Below are positions 6,605 through 12,266 of a stretch of 12,456 bases of DNA, one piece after another. The stretch is from assembly GCA_005880175.1 (NCBI GenBank), contig VBJR01000104.1, positions 1 to 12,456 of the forward strand, written 5' to 3'. This DNA comes from Chloroflexota bacterium (GTDB lineage Bacteria > Chloroflexota > Dormibacteria > Dormibacterales > Dormibacteraceae). The notes under the pieces were generated by a model. It had not been told where the DNA came from. It was given only the letters and a program-made list of their open reading frames with translations, and made no database searches. Position numbers and translations under genes: made by a program. Each line of letters starts with the position of its first letter. The stretch's first letter is position 1.

Positions 6605-7560
6605 CGAGCACGCCGGAGTTCAGCGTCGTCATCCCGACGTACCAGCGGCGCACGTCGCTGGAGCGCGTGCTGACGACCCTGGCGAAGCAGGAGTGGCCGG
6701 CCGACGCGCTGGAGGTGCTGGTCGTCTCCGACGGGGGCGACGACGGCAGCGTCGAGATGGCGCGCGCGCTCCGCCTCCCGTTCGCCACGCGCGTGCTGGA
6801 GCAGGCCAACCAGGGCCCGGCGGCCGCGCGCAACCTCGGCGTCGCGAACGCCCGCCACCCGTTCGTCCTGTTCCTGGACGACGACGTGGTCCCCGACCCG
6901 CGGCTCCTGGCGGAGCACGCGCGCAGCCACGGGTCGGCGACGAACCGGGTCGTCCTGGGGCCGATGCTGGAGCCGCCGGTGCGGCTGCAGGCGTGGGTGC
7001 GCTGGGAGTCGCGACGACTGGCCGAGCAGTACCGGGCGATGGTCGCGGGCGAGTGGGCGCCGACGCCGTGGCAGCTGTACACGGGCAACGCCTCGCTGCG
7101 GGTCGAGTGGCTCCAGCGCGCGGGCGGGTTCGACACGTCGCTGCTGCGGGCCGAGGACGTGGAGCTGGGGTTCCGGCTCGATCGGCTGGGCTGCGAGTTC
7201 GTCTTCAACCCGGCCGCGGCCGGCCTGCACTACGCCACCCGGAGCTACCGCTCGTGGATCAGCGCGGGCTACCAGTACGGCCGCAACGACATCCTGTTCG
7301 GGAAGGGCGAGGAGCGGGCCGCGGGCCAGTTCCAGTACCGGCACCCGCTGACGAAGGCGCTGGTGCGGTGGGCCGTGCGGAACCGGCGGGCGGCGGACCG
7401 GCTGCCGGACCTGGCGCGGCCGGCGATCCAGGGGCTGGACGCGCTGCGCCTGGTCCCCCTGGCCGACCGCGCGTGCGGCGCGGTGTTCAACCTGGCCTAC
7501 TGGCTGGGCGTGAGCGACGAGCTGGGCTCGCGCTCGGCGGCGGTGGACCTGGTCCGCTGA
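6601..7560 (+). CDS. Family 2 glycosyltransferase
   Basis: A 319-residue GT-A fold enzyme. The nucleotide-sugar-binding strand FSVVIPTYQR opens the protein (7-16). VVSDGGDDGS (41-50), NQGPAAARNLG (70-80) and the metal-binding LDDDVVP (92-98) follow in the usual GT2 order. GNASLR (162-167) and RAEDVELGFRL (183-193), with the probable catalytic-base ED pair, complete the domain. The C-terminal part (about 245-319) is basic to amphipathic, with weakly hydrophobic stretches and no certain transmembrane helix. The enzyme should transfer a sugar from a nucleotide donor to a lipid-linked acceptor at the inner face of the membrane; donor and acceptor cannot be read from sequence. The GTG start at 6601 overlaps the GH44 stop (GTGA), and GGTGAGG at 6586-6592 is a reasonable ribosome-binding site. 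Confidence 0.9.
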   Translation: MTSTPEFSVVIPTYQRRTSLERVLTTLAKQEWPADALEVLVVSDGGDDGSVEMARALRLPFATRVLEQANQGPAAARNLGVANARHPFVLFLDDDVVPDPRLLAEHARSHGSATNRVVLGPMLEPPVRLQAWVRWESRRLAEQYRAMVAGEWAPTPWQLYTGNASLRVEWLQRAGGFDTSLLRAEDVELGFRLDRLGCEFVFNPAAAGLHYATRSYRSWISAGYQYGRNDILFGKGEERAAGQFQYRHPLTKALVRWAVRNRRAADRLPDLARPAIQGLDALRLVPLADRACGAVFNLAYWLGVSDELGSRSAAVDLVR

Positions 7561-7689
7561 GCGCCGCTAGCCTGAAGTTCCCTGCTTGCGGTGAACTTGG
7601 TTGAACTCGGATTCGCGGTGCATGGTCTGGCTACAGCGCCCGAAATGACCTCCAGTGGCGCCGTTGGGAGCGAGTCGGGGTGCGCGATC

Positions 7690-7742
7690 TGGTCTGACCA
7701 AGTTGAAGCACGAAGCCACGAAGGCCACGGAGACGCACGAAG
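7690..7742 (+). repeat. Inner inverted repeat, left arm, with CACGAAG heptamers
   Basis: The arm begins with the perfect 11-bp palindrome TGGTC-T-GACCA (7690-7700), then TTGAAG and four heptamers spaced 8-10 bases apart: CACGAAG at 7709, 7717 and 7736, and CACGGAG at 7726. It pairs with 7830-7887. Confidence 0.75.
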
Positions 7743-7829
7743 GGTACTCGGCCTCGACCCGGCTCTCCGACCCCTGCCGGCCTTGGCTGAACGGAGCCCG
7801 CGGCTCGTGGGGTGAGCAGGTGGCCGATG

Positions 7830-7887
7830 CATCGTGCGTCTTCGTGCTCTTGGTGCCTTCGTGCTTCAAACGCGCTCGGACAGACCA
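7830..7887 (-). repeat. Inner inverted repeat, right arm
   Basis: Read on the - strand, this arm begins TGGTCTGTCCGAG, carries an extra five bases, then TTGAAGCACGAAG and a heptamer series like the left arm. The palindrome of the left arm is broken here by substitutions. The spacer between arms is 87 bases. Confidence 0.75.
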
Positions 7888-7959
7888 CGGGTGTACTGGC
7901 CACATCTGCACGGCCGTCGCGAGTTCGGCCCCAATACGATCGCCCTCAGGAACTTCGGG

Positions 7960-9309
7960 CTAGCCGCCGGCACGGCGGGGGCCGCCGAGCCAGAGCCACA
8001 TGACGGCGCCCACCGCGGCGCCGCCCGCCAGCATCACGCCCAGCACGATCCAGAACATCGGCTGCTGGCCGCCGTTCAGCGCCGCCGCGACGAACACGTG
8101 CGTCTCGACGTGGGCCGCTCCCGCGCCCGGCATCGGGTGGGCCGGCGCCTGGGCATGGGCGGGCGCCGCGGACGGCATCGCGGGCATGGCCGGCATGGCC
8201 GAGGCCGGCGCCGCAGCCGTTCCGCTGGACTGCATGCCCATCGCGCACGTGCTCTGGGGCTGGCCCGGGCAGTAGCTCGGCGCCACCGACGGCGCCAGCA
8301 GGGCGCCGCTGGCGTCGTGCGGGTTCACCGCGATCCGGCCCCAGTGGAACCGGTAGACGCTCGTGTCCGAGAAGTCGCCCCACTCGCCGAAGTACACGTA
8401 CACCGGCGTCTGGCCGCTGACGATGCTGGCCGGGATCTGCGCGTAGCCCGGCCAGCCGGTGTCGCGCGCGTACTCGATGCCGTTGACGTACGCGACGAAC
8501 CCGTCCCGCGACCACTCCAGGCGGAAGCGGTCGCGGCAGTACATGTCCATCTGGTTGGTCTGGCACTGGCGCCACGCCGTCTTCGACGCCCCGAAGTCGG
8601 TGGCGAAGCCGGTGTGGGTCGTGCCGCAGGCCTGGAAGCCGGAGAGCTCGAACACGCGCGCCGACGGCGCCGAGAAGCAGGGCGGCTTGTCGTTCGTCGT
8701 CGTCGAGAGCGCCTGGTCGGCCTCCATCGCGCAGATGAGGTTGCGGCCGCCGTTGAGCCGGCAGCCGGCCGCCCACTGGCCGCCGAAGTGCCCGTACAGG
8801 TAGAGCCCGTCGGCCACCCTGGCCGTCGGCGTCGGGCTCGTCGACCAGTCGATCTCGGGCCAGACGATGTCGCCCTCCGGACTGAAGTAGCCCGGGATGC
8901 CGGCGGCCACGTCGCCCTCGATCACCAGCTTGCCGTTCTCGAAGTGGAAGGCCTGGTTCGGCGACAGCGCCGCGCCGCCGTTGTCGTGGCTCATGTCGAG
9001 CATCCAGTGGTTGTTGTTCACGAAGTGGCGGGCCTTGATCGCGTCGCCGTTGCTGAGGCCGTCGAACACGCGATAGCCCATGTCGCCGTTGTTCAGGTGC
9101 CCGTTCTGCACGTTGGTCTGGAACGCGTCCTGCCAGCCGCCCCACCGGTCGAGCTGGCGGGTGGTCGGCTCCGTCGCCATCGAGCCCAGGCACCAGACCG
9201 GCTGGAGCGGCTCCACCTCGGAGGAGGGGTTGGCCTGGCCGACCGGCACGGTCGCGCAGTTGAACGCCTGCGCGGGCGCGGCCGCGAACAGCGGCGCGGC
9301 GCCGAGCAC
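7960..9309 (-). CDS. Secreted, cysteine-rich, C-terminally anchored protein, function unknown
   Basis: A 449-residue product from GTG 9309. The N-terminus is a signal-peptide core ending A-P-A-Q-A before FNC, but it lacks the usual basic start. The ectodomain has ten cysteines (five possible disulfides) and a Trp/Gly/Asp-rich, beta-strand-like sequence. WPEIDWS (150-156) and FRLEWSRDGFVAYVNG faintly recall concanavalin-like GH16 lectin/glucanase folds, but the full GH16 E-x-D-x-x-E motif is absent. A low-complexity Ala/Pro/Met/His linker (AMPAMPAMPS, AHAQAPAHPMPG) leads to one transmembrane helix (about 418-440) and a short basic tail RRAGG. Its stop codon lies within the right end of the inverted-repeat element. 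A carbohydrate-binding or surface role is possible; I do not recognise the family. The gene is real by codon use, but the start is doubtful. Confidence 0.72.
   Translation of the reverse strand: MLGAAPLFAAAPAQAFNCATVPVGQANPSSEVEPLQPVWCLGSMATEPTTRQLDRWGGWQDAFQTNVQNGHLNNGDMGYRVFDGLSNGDAIKARHFVNNNHWMLDMSHDNGGAALSPNQAFHFENGKLVIEGDVAAGIPGYFSPEGDIVWPEIDWSTSPTPTARVADGLYLYGHFGGQWAAGCRLNGGRNLICAMEADQALSTTTNDKPPCFSAPSARVFELSGFQACGTTHTGFATDFGASKTAWRQCQTNQMDMYCRDRFRLEWSRDGFVAYVNGIEYARDTGWPGYAQIPASIVSGQTPVYVYFGEWGDFSDTSVYRFHWGRIAVNPHDASGALLAPSVAPSYCPGQPQSTCAMGMQSSGTAAAPASAMPAMPAMPSAAPAHAQAPAHPMPGAGAAHVETHVFVAAALNGGQQPMFWIVLGVMLAGGAAVGAVMWLWLGGPRRAGG
8183..8200 (-). repeat. 9-bp tandem repeat coding the AMP-AMP motif
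   Basis: Two perfect copies of GGCATGGCC (8183-8191, 8192-8200) encode the repeated Ala-Met-Pro of the linker; a diverged third copy lies beside them. The period is a multiple of three, so length changes stay in frame. Confidence 0.6.
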
Positions 9310-9337
9310 ACCGACGCAGTGTCAAAAGGACGTCTGC

Positions 9338-9350
9338 CCCATGCCATGGG
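9338..9350. promoter_or_regulatory. 13-bp palindrome between divergent genes
   Basis: CCCATG-C-CATGGG is a perfect palindrome with a single central base, placed between the start of the cysteine-rich protein gene and that of the membrane protein gene. It could be an operator. A separate hairpin CTGACC/GGTCAG lies at 9359-9376. No regulator can be assigned. Confidence 0.3.
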
Positions 9351-9389
9351 CGCTGGACCTGACCCCGTCTGGTCAGATCGGGAGAACCG

Positions 9390-9424
9390 CTGACGGCGGC
9401 GGCCGGCGCTCGCATACTGCGGGG
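9390..9424 (+). promoter_or_regulatory. Probable leaderless promoter of the membrane protein gene
   Basis: CTGACG (9390-9395; four of six against TTGACA) is followed by a 17-base spacer and CATACT (9413-9418; four of six against TATAAT). The start codon lies six bases further on, so transcription should begin at or beside the A of ATG 9425. No ribosome-binding site is needed or clearly seen. Confidence 0.55.
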
Positions 9425-10267
9425 ATGAGCACCGTCGAGACAGCGATGCCGCGGGCGCCGAGGGCGCCGGGAGCCCGCGTCGTCATCGGCACCGCGGCCG
9501 TCGCGGCCGGCGTCGCGATCGTGCTGGTGGGCGTGGCGCTGCCGTGGCTGACGCTCCAGCACGGCCAGGAGGTCGTGAACGGGGTCCTGGGCGACGGCGC
9601 GTACCTGGCCACGGCCGCGATCGGCGCCGGCGCGCTGTGGACGGCCTACCTCCTGAGCGGACGGCCCGGGCCCCTGCGGGCGCTCGCGGCCGGCGCCGCC
9701 TTCCTGATCGTGTACTGGACGGTCTTCGACGTGGAGCGCATCGTGACCACCGTCACCGACGACCCGCTGGCGGGCGCGATGGGCGCGCCGCTGATGGGCC
9801 CCGGACCGCTGGTGGCCGCGGTGGGCGGGGTCGTCCTGCTGGGCGCGACGTTCAGCGTGCCGGCGCTGGCCGGCGGTATGCGCCGGACGCAGTGGATGCG
9901 GGTCCTGCTGGCGGCCGCGCTGCTGGCGGCCGGGGCGGTCCACCTGCAGCAGGCGCCCGAGCACCTGGAGGTGTCCACGGTGCTGGGCCTGGGCTTCCTG
10001 GCGGCGGCGGTCACGCAGCTGGGACTGGGCGCCGCGGTGCTGGTGCGCGGCCACTGGCTGCTGTACGCGGCGATCGTGGCGGACTGCGCCCTCTTCTTCC
10101 TTCTGTATGCGTACGCCGTGGTGCACGGCCTCCCCTTCCCCTCCCACGGCGACGCGGGCATCCAGGTCGGGGCCGGCGAGCCGGTCACGCTGTCCGGCGT
10201 GCTGAGCAAGCTGGGCGAGGCGGTCGCGATCCTGGTCGCGCTGCCGCTGGCCCTCCGCGGCCGCTAG
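9425..10267 (+). CDS. Multi-pass membrane protein, function unknown
   Basis: A 280-residue protein with about seven or eight predicted helices. The first half starts with a helix ending LPWLTL, then a polar loop and GDGAYLATAAIGAGALWTAYLL, a pattern seen in small actinobacterial membrane proteins of unknown role. The second half carries AVHLQQAPEHLEVST followed by GLGFLAAAVTQLGLG; this H-x(n)-PEHLE ... G-x-x-F-x-x-x-A-x-x-Q pattern is, from memory, typical of another uncharacterised family, so the protein may be a fusion or duplication of two four-helix units. Conserved His residues inside membrane segments might bind metal or haem; that is a guess. It is divergent from the cysteine-rich protein gene and they may share control. 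Start ATG 9425 is supported by the leaderless promoter. Nothing links it directly to polysaccharide synthesis. Confidence 0.8.
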   Translation: MSTVETAMPRAPRAPGARVVIGTAAVAAGVAIVLVGVALPWLTLQHGQEVVNGVLGDGAYLATAAIGAGALWTAYLLSGRPGPLRALAAGAAFLIVYWTVFDVERIVTTVTDDPLAGAMGAPLMGPGPLVAAVGGVVLLGATFSVPALAGGMRRTQWMRVLLAAALLAAGAVHLQQAPEHLEVSTVLGLGFLAAAVTQLGLGAAVLVRGHWLLYAAIVADCALFFLLYAYAVVHGLPFPSHGDAGIQVGAGEPVTLSGVLSKLGEAVAILVALPLALRGR

Positions 10268-11139
10268 GCCGGCTTCTCCAGCACCAGCAGGGCGCAGAGG
10301 GGCTTGCGGAGCTGGCGCCAGTCCGCGGTCGGGGCCGTGGTCAGGAACCGCGCCAGCGCCGGCTGCAGCGGGCCCGTCCACGGGGGCAGCAGCTCGCACA
10401 GCTCGCGGTCGCCGCGGCGGCTCCAGCGGTCGCCCACGAACCGCAGCTTCGCCAGCCGCAGGCCCGACGGGGCGACCAGGCGCTCGTGCAGGTCCGCCTC
10501 GCTGTACCGGCGCTGGTAGAAGACGCGGCCCGTGGCGTCGTCCACCGACGCGCCCGACCAGTAGAAGTCCGGCTCGCGCCAGTCGACGCGGGACGTGGGC
10601 CAGAACGGCACCGTCAGGACGCACCGGCCGCCCGGCGCCAGCACCCTGGCCAGCTCCCGGACGCACTCGGCGTCCCCGTCGCCGGGGATGTGCTCGAGCA
10701 CCGACAGCGAGAACACCTTGTCGAACGAGGCGTCGTCGAAGCTCAGCTGCCGGCCGTCCTCGACCGCCAGCCGCAGCCGCTCGGCCGGCACCCGCCGTGC
10801 CCGGCGGAGCACCTCGTACTCCTCGACGAAGTAGGACTCGATGTCGGTGGCGACGACCTCGGCGCCCAGCCGGTCGGCGACCCACAGCGACAGCAGCTTG
10901 GGGCTGCCCACGTCCAGGACGCGCTCGCCGGGCGCGAAGCGGCCCTCCTCGAGCGCCATCCGGTACTCCCGGCTCCGCCAGTAGTTGACCGGCACGACCA
11001 TGTACCGCAGCGCCCGGCCGACGCGCCGCCGGCGCAGGAGCGGAAGGCTCAGGCCGGCGCCGTAGGCCTGCAGTCGAAAGCCGACCGCGAACGGCACCGG
11101 CGGCGCGGCGGCGCGCTCGGACTGCTGGGTTGCTGCCAT
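10264..11139 (-). CDS. Class I SAM-dependent methyltransferase
   Basis: A 291-residue protein with a Rossmann-type methyltransferase core. Motif I is VLDVGSPK (74-81), a variant of the usual V-L-D-x-G-x-G in which SPK replaces the glycine-rich end. D99 in VVATDI should bind the ribose, ED (127-128) the adenine side, and SFDKVFSLSVLEHIP (138-152) is the motif IV region of the Methyltransf_11 type. RELARVLAPGGRCVLTVPF (161-179) is the conserved post-core strand. An aromatic segment (DWREPDFYWSG) and a C-terminal lid follow. In this locus it may methylate a sugar or lipid-linked intermediate; small-molecule targets are equally possible. ATG 11139 was chosen because codons upstream run into non-coding promoter sequence. 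Its TAG overlaps the TAG of the membrane protein within the same CTAG. Confidence 0.86.
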   Translation of the reverse strand: MAATQQSERAAAPPVPFAVGFRLQAYGAGLSLPLLRRRRVGRALRYMVVPVNYWRSREYRMALEEGRFAPGERVLDVGSPKLLSLWVADRLGAEVVATDIESYFVEEYEVLRRARRVPAERLRLAVEDGRQLSFDDASFDKVFSLSVLEHIPGDGDAECVRELARVLAPGGRCVLTVPFWPTSRVDWREPDFYWSGASVDDATGRVFYQRRYSEADLHERLVAPSGLRLAKLRFVGDRWSRRGDRELCELLPPWTGPLQPALARFLTTAPTADWRQLRKPLCALLVLEKPA

Positions 11140-11148
11140 GCCGACTGT

Positions 11149-11176
11149 CTTATCGCGCCGCGCGCCCGCGATCCAA
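11149..11176 (-). promoter_or_regulatory. Candidate methyltransferase promoter
   Basis: On the - strand TTGGAT (11176-11171) is followed by a 16-base spacer and GATAAG (11154-11149), nine bases before ATG 11139. Each hexamer matches its consensus at four of six positions. It would give a transcript with almost no leader. Confidence 0.4.
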
Positions 11177-11191
11177 TCGGCGAACGCGGCC

Positions 11192-11276
11192 GGACTGGTA
11201 CGGAAGTCCCATGCCCAGGGCCATCCCTCCGAAAAGGGAACCCGCGCTGGGCTACTGTCCCGCGACAGATCAGCCC
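11192..11276 (+). other. Series of potential RNA or DNA hairpins upstream of the GT2 gene
   Basis: Three nested or adjoining hairpins are visible. GGACT/AGTCC spans 11192-11209. GCCCAG (11213-11218) pairs with CTGGGC (11247-11252) and encloses TCCCT/AGGGA around CCGAAA. GGGCT-A-CTGTC (11249-11259) pairs with GACAG-ATC-AGCCC (11264-11276). The last two share bases 11249-11252 and cannot form together. Codons in the GT2 frame here have many A/T third positions, unlike the genes, so the stretch is non-coding. Confidence 0.4.
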
Positions 11277-11282
11277 TTCCCA

Positions 11283-11321
11283 TTGGAGTTCGACACCCGC
11301 GTCCATAGACTCCCAGGGCGT
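11283..11321 (+). promoter_or_regulatory. Candidate promoter of the GT2-flavoprotein operon
   Basis: TTGGAG (11283-11288), a 17-base spacer and TAGACT (11306-11311) lie ten bases before ATG 11322. The expected transcript has a leader of about four bases or none. The spacing is ideal, although the -35 matches only its first three bases; the site supports ATG 11322 as start. Confidence 0.45.
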
Positions 11322-12266
11322 ATGCCACAACCGGCCGTGTTGCCCCGGATCTCGGTCGTCATCTGCACGCGCGACCGGCCCGACACCATCGGGAGCGCGC
11401 TCGACAGCGTCGCCGCCCAGGACTATCCCGACTTCGACGTGCTGGTCGTCGACCAGAGCCGCGGCGACGAGACGGAACGCATCGTCGAGGCGACGAGCCG
11501 CCGCTTCCCGCGCATCCGCCTCCTGCGGCTGCGCACGCCCGGCCTGTCCCGCGCGTACAACGCCGGCATCCGGGAGGCGAGCGCCGACCTCGTGGCCTTC
11601 ACCGACGACGACGTGGTGGCGCCGGCCGGCTGGCTGCGCAGCATCGCGCACGCGTTCGCGGAGCACCCAGCCGTGGGCCTGCTCTACGGGCAGGTGCTGG
11701 TCGCTCCCGAGCTCGAGGCGCGGGAGAACCGCGACGGCGTGACCCCGGCGCTCACCATCCCCCGGCGCGAGATCCTGGATCGCGCGCACGGGTTCCGCGT
11801 GTTCGGCATGGGCGCCAACTTCGCGGCCCGCCGGAGCCTGTTCGAGCGCGTCGGCGACTTCGACGAGGTGCTCGGCGGCGGCGGCCCGCTGCAGTCGTCC
11901 CAGGACTTCGACTTCGTGTACCGGGTGTTCAAGGCCGGCGAGAGCACGCTGCTGGAGCCGGACGTGGTCGTGTACCACCACGGCTTCCGCTCGTTCGCCG
12001 AGTGGCCGGCGACCATGCGCTCGTACGGCATCGGGGTCGGCGGCTTCTGCTTCAAGCACGTCCGCCTCGGCGACCTGTACGCGACGTGGCTGCTGTGCCG
12101 CTTCCTCGCCGCGGGGACGGCGCGCGTTGGCAAGCGGCTGCTGACCCGGCGTCCGGTCGGGGACCACAGGACGTACCTGAGCCACATCTTCGCCGGGATG
12201 CGCCGCTCGCTCCGGTTCCGGATCGACCGCCCCCGCCGCCTGTACATCACCGCGGAGCACACATGA
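11322..12266 (+). CDS. Family 2 glycosyltransferase
   Basis: A 314-residue GT-A fold enzyme. RISVVICTRDRPDTI (9-23) is the donor-binding start, VLVVDQSRGDET (40-51) the second strand, PGLSRAYNAGI (73-83) the third, and FTDDDVVAP (93-101) the metal-binding DxD site. MGANFAARRSLFERVGDFDE (163-182) and SQDFDFVYRV (193-202) form the acceptor side, with QDFD where many members have E-D-x-x. VVVYHHGFRS (215-224) is the usual closing strand. It should add a sugar during repeat-unit assembly; specificity cannot be told. In-frame starts further upstream (11130, 11211) are rejected because that stretch lacks coding-type third positions and holds hairpins and a promoter. Its stop overlaps the next start as ATGA (12263-12266). 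Confidence 0.9.
   Translation: MPQPAVLPRISVVICTRDRPDTIGSALDSVAAQDYPDFDVLVVDQSRGDETERIVEATSRRFPRIRLLRLRTPGLSRAYNAGIREASADLVAFTDDDVVAPAGWLRSIAHAFAEHPAVGLLYGQVLVAPELEARENRDGVTPALTIPRREILDRAHGFRVFGMGANFAARRSLFERVGDFDEVLGGGGPLQSSQDFDFVYRVFKAGESTLLEPDVVVYHHGFRSFAEWPATMRSYGIGVGGFCFKHVRLGDLYATWLLCRFLAAGTARVGKRLLTRRPVGDHRTYLSHIFAGMRRSLRFRIDRPRRLYITAEHT

Larger units (their letters stand above)
7566..7964. repeat. Nested inverted-repeat element of about 400 bp, no gene
   Basis: This gene-free stretch between two convergent genes is bounded by a 16-bp inverted repeat: GCTAGCCTGAAGTTCC at 7566-7581, and its complement with one mismatch at 7949-7964. Further in lies a second, longer inverted repeat, 7690-7742 against 7830-7887, matching at about 45 of 53 positions apart from a five-base insertion. 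The zones between the outer and inner repeats also look related (shared GAACTCG and GTGCA). CGCC lies immediately outside both ends (7562-7565 and 7965-7968), possibly a four-base target duplication, though chance is likely at this GC. Base composition is visibly less GC-rich than around it. No transposase is present. A MITE-like non-autonomous element, or a source of a long hairpin RNA, would fit. Confidence 0.6.

Noticed and set aside
7690..7887. A CRISPR array suggested by the CACGAAG repeats
   Set aside because: The units are only 7-10 bases, without spacers of regular length, and are arranged as inverted arms; no cas genes are present.
7591..7911. Short open frames inside the inverted-repeat element
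   Set aside because: They overlap one another on both strands, lack ribosome-binding sites and coding-type third positions, and follow from the palindromic sequence.
9320..9325. TTGACA as the -35 box for the cysteine-rich protein gene
   Set aside because: No -10 element lies 16-18 bases downstream, and transcription from there would begin inside the coding region and lose the signal peptide.
7946..10885. A 979-codon open frame on the - strand
   Set aside because: It runs across the cysteine-rich protein, the membrane protein and most of the methyltransferase in a different frame. Its product is low-complexity Arg/Pro/Gly/Ala with no domain, as expected for a shadow frame in very GC-rich DNA.
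11164..11276. A cobalamin riboswitch before the GT2 gene
   Set aside because: Only the AAAGGGAAC and ACTGTCCCGC parts match. The L5 loop (GGTGnnAAnCC) is missing and no convincing P13 partner follows, and the regulated genes have no link to cobalamin. Kept only as an unexplained structured region.
11211..11321. An upstream ATG (11211) adding 37 residues to the GT2 enzyme
   Set aside because: About a third of the codons in this stretch end in A or T, unlike the rest of the gene; it holds hairpins and a promoter, and the GT2 domain starts normally just after ATG 11322.
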